Positions 1 through 5,901 of a stretch of DNA of 7,659 bases are shown here, one piece after another. The notes below the pieces were generated by a model. That model saw only the letters and a program-made list of their open reading frames with translations. It did not search any database and was not told the DNA's origin. Position 1 is the first letter of the stretch. Each line of letters opens with the position of its first letter. Both the position numbers and the translations under genes were made by a program. The stretch covers positions 691 through 8,349 of the forward strand of contig PLYX01000251.1 in NCBI GenBank assembly GCA_003151895.1, read 5' to 3'. This DNA comes from Solirubrobacterales bacterium (GTDB lineage: Bacteria > Actinomycetota > Thermoleophilia > Solirubrobacterales > Solirubrobacteraceae).

Positions 1-105
1 CTGCCCGCCGCGCGCAAGGCCGACTACGGCGAGCTCGTCGCGCCCTACCTGCGCACGATGGACGACGAGACCCGGCGGGCGCTCCGGCAAACCGCCGGCG
101 GCTGA
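1..105 (+). CDS. C-terminal end of an unrecognised protein (5' end outside window)
   Basis: The first 34 codons of the window form an open frame that ends at TGA (103-105). The reading is LPAARKADYGELVAPYLRTM followed by DDETRRALRQTAGG. Nearly every codon ends in G or C, which is strong evidence of coding in a genome of this composition; the other two frames do not show this. The tail looks like a charged amphipathic helix (DDETRRALRQ) closing a soluble protein. Too little is present to name a family. The gene converges on the repeat-protein gene, with 108 bases between the two stop codons (106-213). I see no hairpin followed by a T-run in that gap, only weak 4-base inverted pairs. Confidence 0.7.
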   Translation: MPAARKADYGELVAPYLRTMDDETRRALRQTAGG

Positions 106-213
106 CGGCACGGGGACCGTCTCAGGTAGTCCACCATACGACCTGCGCAGACGGGTCACTTCTCGACCGACACACCGAATCGGCCCGGTACGGCGCGATC
201 TGAGGCGATCTGT

Positions 214-2322
214 TCAGTTGATCGGCGGCGCGGGCGGTGAGTTGCCGCGGTCGTGCGGGGCACCAGGGGCTGTTCCGATCAGTGCTTGCCCTTCCCAGTC
301 GACGGCGACGCATAGCGAGCTGGAGCTGCAGGAGATCGCCGACAGGCCGCTGGCGCGGGTGTCCTTCCAGAGCGTCGGATGATCCACCCGCTCGACGCGC
401 CAGCGCGCGCCGCGGCCCCGGCGCGGGTTGCGGGATTCAGCGACGCGTCCGCGGTTGTCGAAGGCCACGCACAGGTTCACCGACGCGCACGCAACCCCGT
501 CGCCTTCGTGTTCGGGGAGGGGCAGCGGCGGGGGAAAGACGCGCGAGCGGTACCAGCTCGCGGCGAGGCCGGCATTCGCATCGGCCGTGCTGATCACCTG
601 CTCGGTGCCCGCATCGATCGCCAGGCACAGTCCACCCGCCACGCAGGATGCTCCACTGAGGTCTCCCCCGCCAGCGGGTGCATCTATGGGCTTGCGCGTC
701 CAGCGCGAAAAGGCACCGTCGCCGGGATCGTCGGAGGTGTACCCGAAACCCTCGCTGTCGCCCACCATGCAGAAGGTGGCGGACACGCACGAGACGGCGG
801 TCAGGAATTCCACCGATGCGTCGACCTCCCTGGCAGCCCATGTCGCGTCCGCACCCCGGGAGGGATCGTCGGTGGTGATCACGTTGCCGTTGTCGTCGAT
901 GGCGGCGCACAGAGACGTAGAGCAGGAGATGCCGTCAAGCATGCTCGAGTCGATGTCGTTCGCGCTCCAGGAAGCAGCGGCTCCCCGCGCCGGGTCGGTT
1001 GATATGAACACTTTGCCGCGCGCGTCGACGGTCGCGCACAAGGCGGAGGACGGACAGGAGATCGCAGTCAGGTATTCCGCGTCAGGGATGTGCTCGATTC
1101 CCCAGGAGGAGTGGCTGCCCGCCCCGGGGTCGGTCGAGCTGAGGACATCTCCCCGGTCGTCGATCGCCAAACACAGCGTCGATGTGCAGGACACGTCGAG
1201 CAGGGGCGTGTAGCCGTCCGCGTCCACGCTCGTCCAGTTCGCCGCGCTGCCTGCGCTCGGATCGGTCGAGCTGATGATGCGTCCATTGCCTCTGATCGCC
1301 ACGCACAGAGAGGGCACGCAGGACACGCCGGTCAGGAAGCTGCTGCTCCCCACGCTCTTCACCGTCCAGCTCGCGCCGGCGCCGAGCGCGGGATCTCGCG
1401 TGCTCGTCAGCCGGCCGTCGAGGCCGGCGGCGACGCATAGGGAGGCTGACGGGCAGGAGATGCCCAGTGGCTGTTCGGGGAACTGGTATTTGAGCTGGCC
1501 GTTTACCGTCCAGCTCGCGCGAGCGCCGGCCGCGGGATCGGTGGAGGTGACGAACTCGCCCGCCTCGTCGAGTGCGACGCACAGCAATCTCGACGGGCAG
1601 GATATGTCTTTGAGTTCTTCGCCGTCGACGTGCTCGAAGCGCCAGCTGGCGTGCGCGCCGCGCCGCGGATCGGTCGAGACGAGCACGTCGCCTTCCCCGC
1701 CGACGGCGATGCACAGCGACGCCGACGGACACGACACACCCGAGAGGGTCGTCCCGCGGCGGAAGCGCTTCGCCGTCCAGGTAGCTCTCGAGCCGCGAGC
1801 GGGGTCGACCGACGTGACGAGCACTCCGTGGGATCCCGCGCCCACGGCGACGCACAGGGAGGATGAAGGGCACGAGACGCCGAGCAGACCTTCTTGTGGA
1901 CCGTCCACCTGCTGCCGTGTCCAGTGCGCGCCAGCGCCACGGGCGGGATCGGTCGAGCTGACCACTTCGTTGTCCTTGGCGACTCCCACGCACAGCGAGG
2001 AGGACGGGCAGGAGACGGCTGTCATCTGGCGTGGAGGGTCAACTTGCTTCGTGGTCCAGCGCGCGGTCGCGCCCGCGCCGGGGTCGGTAGAGGTGAGGAC
2101 GTTCCCGACGCGGTCGACGGCCACGCACAGCGAGATTGACACGCATGAGACGCCTTCGATTCGCCAGCTATTACCGAAGGGCGCCTGGTCGTCGATGGCG
2201 ATCGGCTTCGACCACGACAATCGCTCGCCGGCGAAGGCCGCGGGACACGCGGCGATGGCGCCTGCAGCACCCAGGAGCGCCAGCCCGGCGCCCAGCAGTG
2301 CAAGAGCCCGCGATCTGCTCAT
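214..2322 (-). CDS. Secreted 14-repeat cysteine-pair protein, probable beta-propeller-like fold
   Basis: The protein is 702 residues from the ATG at 2322. That start gives a clean export signal: MSRSR, then a hydrophobic run (ALALLGAGLALLGAAGAIAA), then an AFA|GE signal-peptidase I site after residue 31. The sequence IAAC (Cys26) inside it also fits a lipobox, so the product may instead be a lipoprotein. An upstream ATG (2391) and a TTG (2469) are in frame, but they only add a Pro/Ala-rich leader before the signal; none of the three starts has a good Shine-Dalgarno. The mature part is 14 units of about 42-50 residues with the pattern SC-P-S-x-S-LC-V-A-V-D-x-x-G-x-V-x-S-T-D-P-x-x-G-A-x-A-x-W-T-x-x-x-V-D. 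Every unit has two cysteines 4-5 residues apart, 28 in all. The S-T-D-P-x-x-G-x-x-x-x-W stretch resembles an extended Asp-box (BNR) turn. No catalytic motif is visible. Likely a surface or extracellular binding or structural protein; the exact function is unknown. It appears monocistronic. Confidence 0.85.
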   Translation of the reverse strand: MSRSRALALLGAGLALLGAAGAIAACPAAFAGERLSWSKPIAIDDQAPFGNSWRIEGVSCVSISLCVAVDRVGNVLTSTDPGAGATARWTTKQVDPPRQMTAVSCPSSSLCVGVAKDNEVVSSTDPARGAGAHWTRQQVDGPQEGLLGVSCPSSSLCVAVGAGSHGVLVTSVDPARGSRATWTAKRFRRGTTLSGVSCPSASLCIAVGGEGDVLVSTDPRRGAHASWRFEHVDGEELKDISCPSRLLCVALDEAGEFVTSTDPAAGARASWTVNGQLKYQFPEQPLGISCPSASLCVAAGLDGRLTSTRDPALGAGASWTVKSVGSSSFLTGVSCVPSLCVAIRGNGRIISSTDPSAGSAANWTSVDADGYTPLLDVSCTSTLCLAIDDRGDVLSSTDPGAGSHSSWGIEHIPDAEYLTAISCPSSALCATVDARGKVFISTDPARGAAASWSANDIDSSMLDGISCSTSLCAAIDDNGNVITTDDPSRGADATWAAREVDASVEFLTAVSCVSATFCMVGDSEGFGYTSDDPGDGAFSRWTRKPIDAPAGGGDLSGASCVAGGLCLAIDAGTEQVISTADANAGLAASWYRSRVFPPPLPLPEHEGDGVACASVNLCVAFDNRGRVAESRNPRRGRGARWRVERVDHPTLWKDTRASGLSAISCSSSSLCVAVDWEGQALIGTAPGAPHDRGNSPPAPPIN
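271..2157 (-). repeat. Fourteen in-frame tandem repeats of about 130 bases coding the cysteine-pair units
   Basis: The repeats are visible at both protein and DNA level. On the plus strand the string 'ggatcggtcgagctga' and close variants (Asp-Pro-turn part), and strings like 'acgcacag' followed by 'gacgggcaggag' (LC-V and SC parts), recur about every 126-150 bases. Units are diverged, not identical, so this is an old internal duplication and not a recent satellite. The last unit stops after the G-Q-A-L-I-G-T segment and lacks the usual Asp-Pro/Trp end. The N-terminal segment before unit 1 (L-S-W-S-K-P-I-A-I-D) looks like the missing Trp-strand. Confidence 0.85.
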
Positions 2323-2830
2323 GACGCCGCCGACGACAGGAGCCGGCGGGGGCGAGGCGCCGGCCGCAGAGACGCTAGACCCATGCCCCATCAACACCGA
2401 GGTGCCCACGCTGCGCCGTTTGATGTAAGCCAACGCCCCACGCGCTCGCTGTCTAGGTAAGCGGCCCAATCAGCGCCGGAGCCGGCGAGCACGTCGGCGA
2501 TCCTCAACCTCGGCATACCCCGCATCGTGCCACCATCGCGGCGCCCGGCCACTCACGCCTCCACGCGGGAGGTCGGCTCGTGCCTTCGGGCTTGCACACG
2601 AACAAAAACGACGCGGTCCCGCGCCGCTTGAGGAACCCTTTGCCGGTCTCGCCTTGCGGCTCAATCGACTCTTGGGTGGCGCGGCCTCACACCTCGGTGG
2701 CCTCGCTCTTTGCGACTCGGTTCCGCGTCGAGCAGCAACATAGGTACCTCCGGCGGCGAGCACAAGTGCTCCGCCACCGTCCTCCCCGCAATCTGCGAAG
2801 AAATGCGATACCCGCTCGCAGCTCATCGGA
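2323..2830. other. Gene-free stretch; nothing firmly recognised
   Basis: About 500 bases with no reading frame that has both a credible start and coding character. On the minus strand a 60-codon open stretch (2507-2686, bounded by TGA at both ends) has good GC at third positions and reads in part TGKGFLKRRGTASFLFVCKP. It has no start codon after the preceding stop, so it could be a fragment of a decayed gene. Long overlapping open frames on both strands here are expected from base composition. I see no tRNA, no long inverted repeat and no clear promoter, although the promoter of the repeat-protein gene must lie near its right end. Confidence 0.4.
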
Positions 2831-3079
2831 TCACGCGCTGAGCGTGCATGGGCGGTCGGGGCCGGCGAGAGCAACGCCGAGACCATCGAGGACATCAAGG
2901 ATCGGAACGACGAAAGCCGGGTCCTCAGGCCGCGGTGGCCGGTGCGGCTCGGTCCGCAGTGCAACGAGCATGGCAACGACGCAGTCGTCCTCGTCGACGA
3001 CAATCGACCCTGAGTCGCCGGGTTGCCCGAAAGGGACCCCATCGCCGTACACGAACCAGCCGCGGAGATAGTCACGAAC
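2831..3079 (-). pseudogene. Remnant of a trypsin-like serine peptidase (C-terminal part only)
   Basis: The minus-strand frame ending at TGA 2831-2833 gives 82 residues with the hallmark nucleophile motif: VPFGQPGDSGSIVVD, followed by a hydrophobic strand VVAMLVAL and a C-terminal helix VVPILDVLDGLGVAL. Trypsin-fold peptidases of the bacterial Nal1-like/S1 type end this way: F-x-x-P-G-D-S-G-S, a beta strand, then P-I-x-x-V-L-x-x-L-G-V. The presumed catalytic Ser codon is 3011-3013. The upstream two-thirds of the domain, including the His and Asp of the triad, is missing. Upstream the frame runs into two tandem repeats and then reads through the tRNA gene, so it cannot be an intact gene. A possible further piece (S-I-N-V-G-P-G-D-R-P-W-F-V) lies just upstream in another frame, at about 3075-3120, which would imply a frameshift. 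The motif is clear; the exact limits are not. Confidence 0.6.
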
Positions 3080-3159
3080 CAAGGACGGTCGCCGGGACCG
3101 ACGTTGATCGATCGCGACGTCAGGGCTAGAGGAGTTGGTCCAGACGCGGGACGGCCTAC

Positions 3160-3183
3160 CGTGTGTAAGCTCGTGTGTAAGTT
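3160..3183. repeat. 12-base tandem direct repeat, two copies
   Basis: Two adjacent 12-base units, cgtgtgtaagct (3160-3171) and cgtgtgtaagtt (3172-3183), match at 11 of 12 positions. They lie between the tRNA-Trp 3' end and the peptidase remnant, outside any convincing gene. Confidence 0.8.
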
Positions 3184-3204
3184 CTGTCGAAAAAGGGGTC
3201 GTTT

Positions 3205-3224
3205 GTTGACGTTCGTTGACGTTC
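3205..3224. repeat. 10-base tandem direct repeat, two copies
   Basis: The unit gttgacgttc occurs twice head to tail (3205-3214 and 3215-3224), only 21 bases from the 12-base repeat pair. Each copy contains TTGACG, which resembles a -35 box on the plus strand. No matching -10 element and no gene start follow at a useful distance, because the tRNA lies there on the other strand. Short direct repeats of this size next to a tRNA are reminiscent of recombinase arm-type sites, but that is only a suggestion. Confidence 0.75.
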
Positions 3225-3288
3225 GATGCAGCCACGGTACTTGTCCCAAAACTGGGGCGTTTGCATGGATTTGGCTCTGAAGAGCGAG

Positions 3289-3359
3289 CGGGGGACCGAG
3301 GAATCGAACCTCGAGCAAGGGTTTTGGAGACCCCCATGTTGCCGTTACACCAGTCCCCC
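3289..3359 (-). tRNA. tRNA-Trp (anticodon CCA)
   Basis: The minus strand folds into a complete cloverleaf of 71 bases. The acceptor stem is GGGGGAC (complement of 3353-3359) paired perfectly with GTCCCCC (complement of 3290-3296). The D-arm is GTGT/ACAT with a short loop AACGGCA that contains G18-G19. The anticodon stem GGGGT/ACCCT includes one G-U pair and carries the loop CTCCAAA, which gives anticodon CCA. The variable loop has 4 bases. The T-arm is CGAGG-TTCGATT-CCTCG. The discriminator base is G73 (3289), as expected for bacterial tRNA-Trp. The 3' CCA is not encoded and must be added by the CCA-adding enzyme. The gene is divergent from the secreted-protein gene at 3495, so their promoters share 3360-3494. 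Confidence 0.95.
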
Positions 3360-3494
3360 AAAATGCCCGATTTGCAGGCGATTTTGGTCCTTCGAGGAAC
3401 GCTCGCCGGAAGTCGCGCGTCAAACCATGCGCAAGTCGTGTTGGGCGAAACGTCGGGCACGCGACCCACGCTCCGCCATCCAGGATACTCTTGA

Positions 3495-4181
3495 GTGGAG
3501 ATGCTGCGACGCTTGGGGATCCTCGCTGCCGTGCTCACCGTCGGGCTCGCGCCCGCCGGCGCCGCCGCCGCGCCCAGGGACGTGGCCTCGACCCATGCCT
3601 ATCTCGTCGCGGCCTATGCTGCCCTGCACGCCACGGTTACCACCTGGTCGTCCGTCGAAGCCAACATCCGCAAGCTCGACCAAAGATTCCACGCGGAATG
3701 CCCCGCCGTGGGCGCGGGCTCCCCGCAAAGCGAAGAAGAGCAGAAGCTCAGCGCCGAGGTCGCGGGGGCGCTGTGGGCGACAGGCTACCACACGGACGCG
3801 AAGATCGTTCAGGCGTTCGTGAAGGCGGTGCAGCCGCTGAGATGGAGCAATCCCGCGATCACCCGCAGCGCACGCAGGTTCACGACGGGGCTGCGCGAAA
3901 TGACCCTGCTGCCGGTGCCGGACCTCTGCGGCGACGTGCGCGCGTGGGGCGCCGGCGGCTTCAAGGCCGTTCCCACCGACACCGAGCAGTATGTCCGGCG
4001 CGTGGAAGCGATCGAAGTCAAAGAAATTCCCCGTCGACTGCTCGCCCCGTTCGTGCAGCCATCCGACAGGGGTCTCCGCGCCCGGGACGAACGCCTCGCC
4101 ACCAAGTATGAAGAACTCGAATTCCAGCGCGGCCAGGACGACTGGAACACGCTGCTTGAAGTGCTCGCGTTGAATCAGTAG
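3495..4181 (+). CDS. Small secreted protein of unknown function
   Basis: The protein is 228 residues from a GTG start. An AGGA at 3482-3485 lies 9 bases before this GTG; the alternative ATG at 3501 is two codons later and would have GGAG directly touching it, so GTG is slightly preferred. Residues 1-26 are a typical Sec signal peptide (MEMLRRL, a hydrophobic core, then AGAAAA|P). The mature protein is about 200 residues, mainly predicted helical and charged, with exactly two cysteines (Cys69 in HAECPAV and Cys145 in PDLCGDV) that could form one disulfide once exported. I recognise no catalytic motif, membrane segment or known domain. It probably acts outside the membrane. Its stop codon lies 10 bases from the stop of the convergent pilus operon. 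Confidence is high that it is a gene; its role is unknown. Confidence 0.85.
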   Translation: MEMLRRLGILAAVLTVGLAPAGAAAAPRDVASTHAYLVAAYAALHATVTTWSSVEANIRKLDQRFHAECPAVGAGSPQSEEEQKLSAEVAGALWATGYHTDAKIVQAFVKAVQPLRWSNPAITRSARRFTTGLREMTLLPVPDLCGDVRAWGAGGFKAVPTDTEQYVRRVEAIEVKEIPRRLLAPFVQPSDRGLRARDERLATKYEELEFQRGQDDWNTLLEVLALNQ

Positions 4182-4191
4182 CGGTTACCGG

Positions 4192-5901
4192 CTACGGGCT
4201 GGGCGCCACCGTCTCGCGCTGGACGTACCAGGCGGCCTGGATCGGATTGAGGAAGTGCGGCGGCTCCTCGACCTGCAGGCGGTTGTCGTAGTTGGCGTTA
4301 TACCCATACCCGTGGATGAGCGTGCTGCCGCTGATTACGCCCGTCATGCCATTCGTGAAGAGTCCCGCGACCGCCCCGTAAATATTCAGGTGTCCCAGGG
4401 TGGGGGTGCCGCAGTCGAAGTTGTCGACGATGACGGCGTGCTTGACCGCCAGGATCGCAGCGTAGACGGTCGGTTCGTTGAGGTCCTTGGGTTCTTCTGT
4501 GGTGTCGTTGACGGAGGTGCCACACTTGAGGTATTCCGCCTTTTCGCGGCTGCCGGTCAGCGGGTGGTAGATGCGCACGAAGTTGTTCGCGATCATGCCC
4601 AGCAAGGCGTTGCTCGTGGGCTTCCCTTCGCCGTTGTGCGGGGTGGTGATGTTGCCGTTGATTACGATGTCGTTTTCGGAGGCGATCGTCAGCGAACTGG
4701 TGTATTCGCCATGCACATACACGTTGCCGCACGCGGTATCGGCGGAGTACGCGGGCTTGGGACCGAACGGAGAGTACGTTTCCGAGCAGCCTCCGGCGAC
4801 GTAGATCACACCGTTGGGCGGGAACGCCACGCCGGTCTTGGTTTCTTCCTTCTTGCCTTCTTCTTCTTCTTTCACGGTATGGGTACCCACGTGGGTCTTC
4901 ACAGTCATTGTGCTGCCTTCAAGCGCGATTTCCGTCTTTTCTTTGTAGAGGTAGGCCGGTTCGACGATGTGCTGCAGTTCTTCGTCGCCGGGCGGTGGCT
5001 CGATCGACAGGACTTCCTTCGGAGGTATGTGATCGCCCTTGAACAGGGGGTTTGCTGTGCCGCTCCCCTCGTTGGAGTAACCTTCGTCGACGCCTACGCT
5101 GTGGCCGAATTCGATCCGGTCGTTTTCGTTCCGGCCGAAGATGGGTTCGCCGCGCACTCCGACGTGGTCCTCGGTGTGCATGGGGCCGTTGACCGATTCG
5201 CCTGTCGCGAAAAAGTTGTTGAACGTGTTGCACTGGGAGGGACGTATCCCATAGAATTGGCCACATTCGGTCCACCAGGTGCTGGGCTTTCCGACGGGAA
5301 CCGGACCATCGACGGTCGGGTCGCCGGTTTCGTACTTCGTGTACCAGACGTAGCTGACGAAGTTGGCATTCCTGAACGTGGCCACAAGCGTGCGCTTCTC
5401 GCCGCCGGAGTAGCCGGTGGACTCGATGCGGAAGGTCCCCACCGGTCCCCCGGTCTTCTCTTCGAGCATGGTTTCCACCAGATGTTCGCGGTCGCATTTG
5501 TGATCGCCCGCCGGCGCGCTTTCCGCTGGCAGCAGCTGGATCGCGTACTGCTCGTTGGTGGCTTCGCCGTTCGTGCTCGGGACGATCGCCCGGTGTGTGG
5601 TTTCAGGGAATTGGTTCAGAGCCGGATTAGAGGTGGGAGGTTCGGTGCAGTAGCTCAGGTAGTTGCCGTCCTGGGTGAGGTGGTAGGCGTAGTCGTCGAT
5701 GCCGGCCTGGGCCGCGTAGTAGGCCTTCTTGGCGGAGGTGTCGTTATGGGTGAGTTGAATGTCGCCGTTTGCCGCCGTGAACGTGGCGATCAGCAGCAGC
5801 GACGTGACGAGCATCACGCCGATCGTGACGAGCATCGTAATGCCGTCCTGCCGGCGAAGCGCCGATGGACGATGAGACGTTGGTGTGGCGGACGCGGTCA
5901 T
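4192..5901 (-). CDS. PilX-like type IV pilus assembly protein (large, beta-rich)
   Basis: The protein is 569 residues. A 20-residue basic leader ending RRQDG precedes a hydrophobic helix (ITMLVTIGVMLVTSLLLIA), giving a prepilin-type cleavage site after Gly20. There is no Glu at +5, as in GspK-type tip pseudopilins. Next comes KKAYYAAQAGIDDYAYHL, the helix typical of the PilX N-terminal family. The rest is much longer than a usual PilX (about 150-200 residues). Residues about 180-320 hold the motif VNGPMHTEDHV. Residues about 362-545 hold short repeating strands (VIYVAGG, GNVYVHGEY, NDIVINGNI, LLGMIANNFVRI, HLNIYGAVAG), then HGYGYNANYDNRL and EPPHF, which suggests a beta-helix; similar ends occur in DUF4900-type pilus proteins. 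Cysteines are frequent. A Lys/Glu patch lies at 344-355. The start overlaps the previous stop (ATGA, 5898-5901) and has no Shine-Dalgarno, so it is probably translated by coupling. Likely a minor tip component or adhesin. Assignment is by motif only. Confidence 0.8.
   Translation of the reverse strand: MTASATPTSHRPSALRRQDGITMLVTIGVMLVTSLLLIATFTAANGDIQLTHNDTSAKKAYYAAQAGIDDYAYHLTQDGNYLSYCTEPPTSNPALNQFPETTHRAIVPSTNGEATNEQYAIQLLPAESAPAGDHKCDREHLVETMLEEKTGGPVGTFRIESTGYSGGEKRTLVATFRNANFVSYVWYTKYETGDPTVDGPVPVGKPSTWWTECGQFYGIRPSQCNTFNNFFATGESVNGPMHTEDHVGVRGEPIFGRNENDRIEFGHSVGVDEGYSNEGSGTANPLFKGDHIPPKEVLSIEPPPGDEELQHIVEPAYLYKEKTEIALEGSTMTVKTHVGTHTVKEEEEGKKEETKTGVAFPPNGVIYVAGGCSETYSPFGPKPAYSADTACGNVYVHGEYTSSLTIASENDIVINGNITTPHNGEGKPTSNALLGMIANNFVRIYHPLTGSREKAEYLKCGTSVNDTTEEPKDLNEPTVYAAILAVKHAVIVDNFDCGTPTLGHLNIYGAVAGLFTNGMTGVISGSTLIHGYGYNANYDNRLQVEEPPHFLNPIQAAWYVQRETVAPSP
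4837..4872 (-). other. Lys/Glu low-complexity patch in the PilX-like protein
   Basis: Residues 344-355 of the PilX-like protein read KEEEEGKKEETK. They are coded by a purine-rich run seen on the plus strand as repeated ttc/tct. The patch separates the N-terminal half from the probable beta-helical half and may be a flexible charged linker. Confidence 0.7.
5898..5901 (-). promoter_or_regulatory. ATGA stop/start overlap, pilW-like to pilX-like
   Basis: The plus-strand bases tcat read ATGA on the minus strand: the TGA of the PilW-like gene overlaps the ATG of the PilX-like gene. The 20 bases before the ATG (ending ctgcacccagac) hold no Shine-Dalgarno, so initiation probably depends on terminating ribosomes. 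Confidence 0.85.

Noticed and set aside
271..2157. Regular repeats of about 130 bases, considered as a CRISPR or satellite array
   Set aside because: The period keeps the reading frame, the units are diverged, and there are no constant repeats with unique spacers. It is a protein-coding repeat.
1274..2428. A 384-codon plus-strand open frame opposite the repeat protein
   Set aside because: It is periodic only because the minus-strand gene is periodic, and it has no signal, domain or good start.
2467..2469. TTG as the start of the repeat protein
   Set aside because: It follows directly after a TGA, has no Shine-Dalgarno, and would place 49 residues of Pro/Ala/Arg-rich sequence before the signal peptide.
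2760..2850. Possible integrase C-terminus on the minus strand (S-H-F-F-A-D-C-G-E-D-G-G-G)
   Set aside because: It is vaguely like the end of a tyrosine recombinase, but no catalytic Arg, His or Tyr box can be read in any frame, so the resemblance is too weak to report.
2580..3071. A 163-codon plus-strand open frame
   Set aside because: It is opposite the peptidase remnant, is low-complexity Arg/Ser/Pro, and has no Shine-Dalgarno or family resemblance.
3244..3257. Small hairpin tccca-aaac-tgggg past the tRNA, considered as a terminator
   Set aside because: It has only four strong pairs plus one wobble, and no T-run follows on the minus strand.
2470..3423. A 317-codon minus-strand open frame between the repeat gene and the tRNA
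   Set aside because: It reads straight through the tRNA-Trp gene and the tandem repeats and is Arg/Ser/Pro-rich without a domain. Only a short piece near 3075-3120 may be relevant, as part of the broken peptidase.
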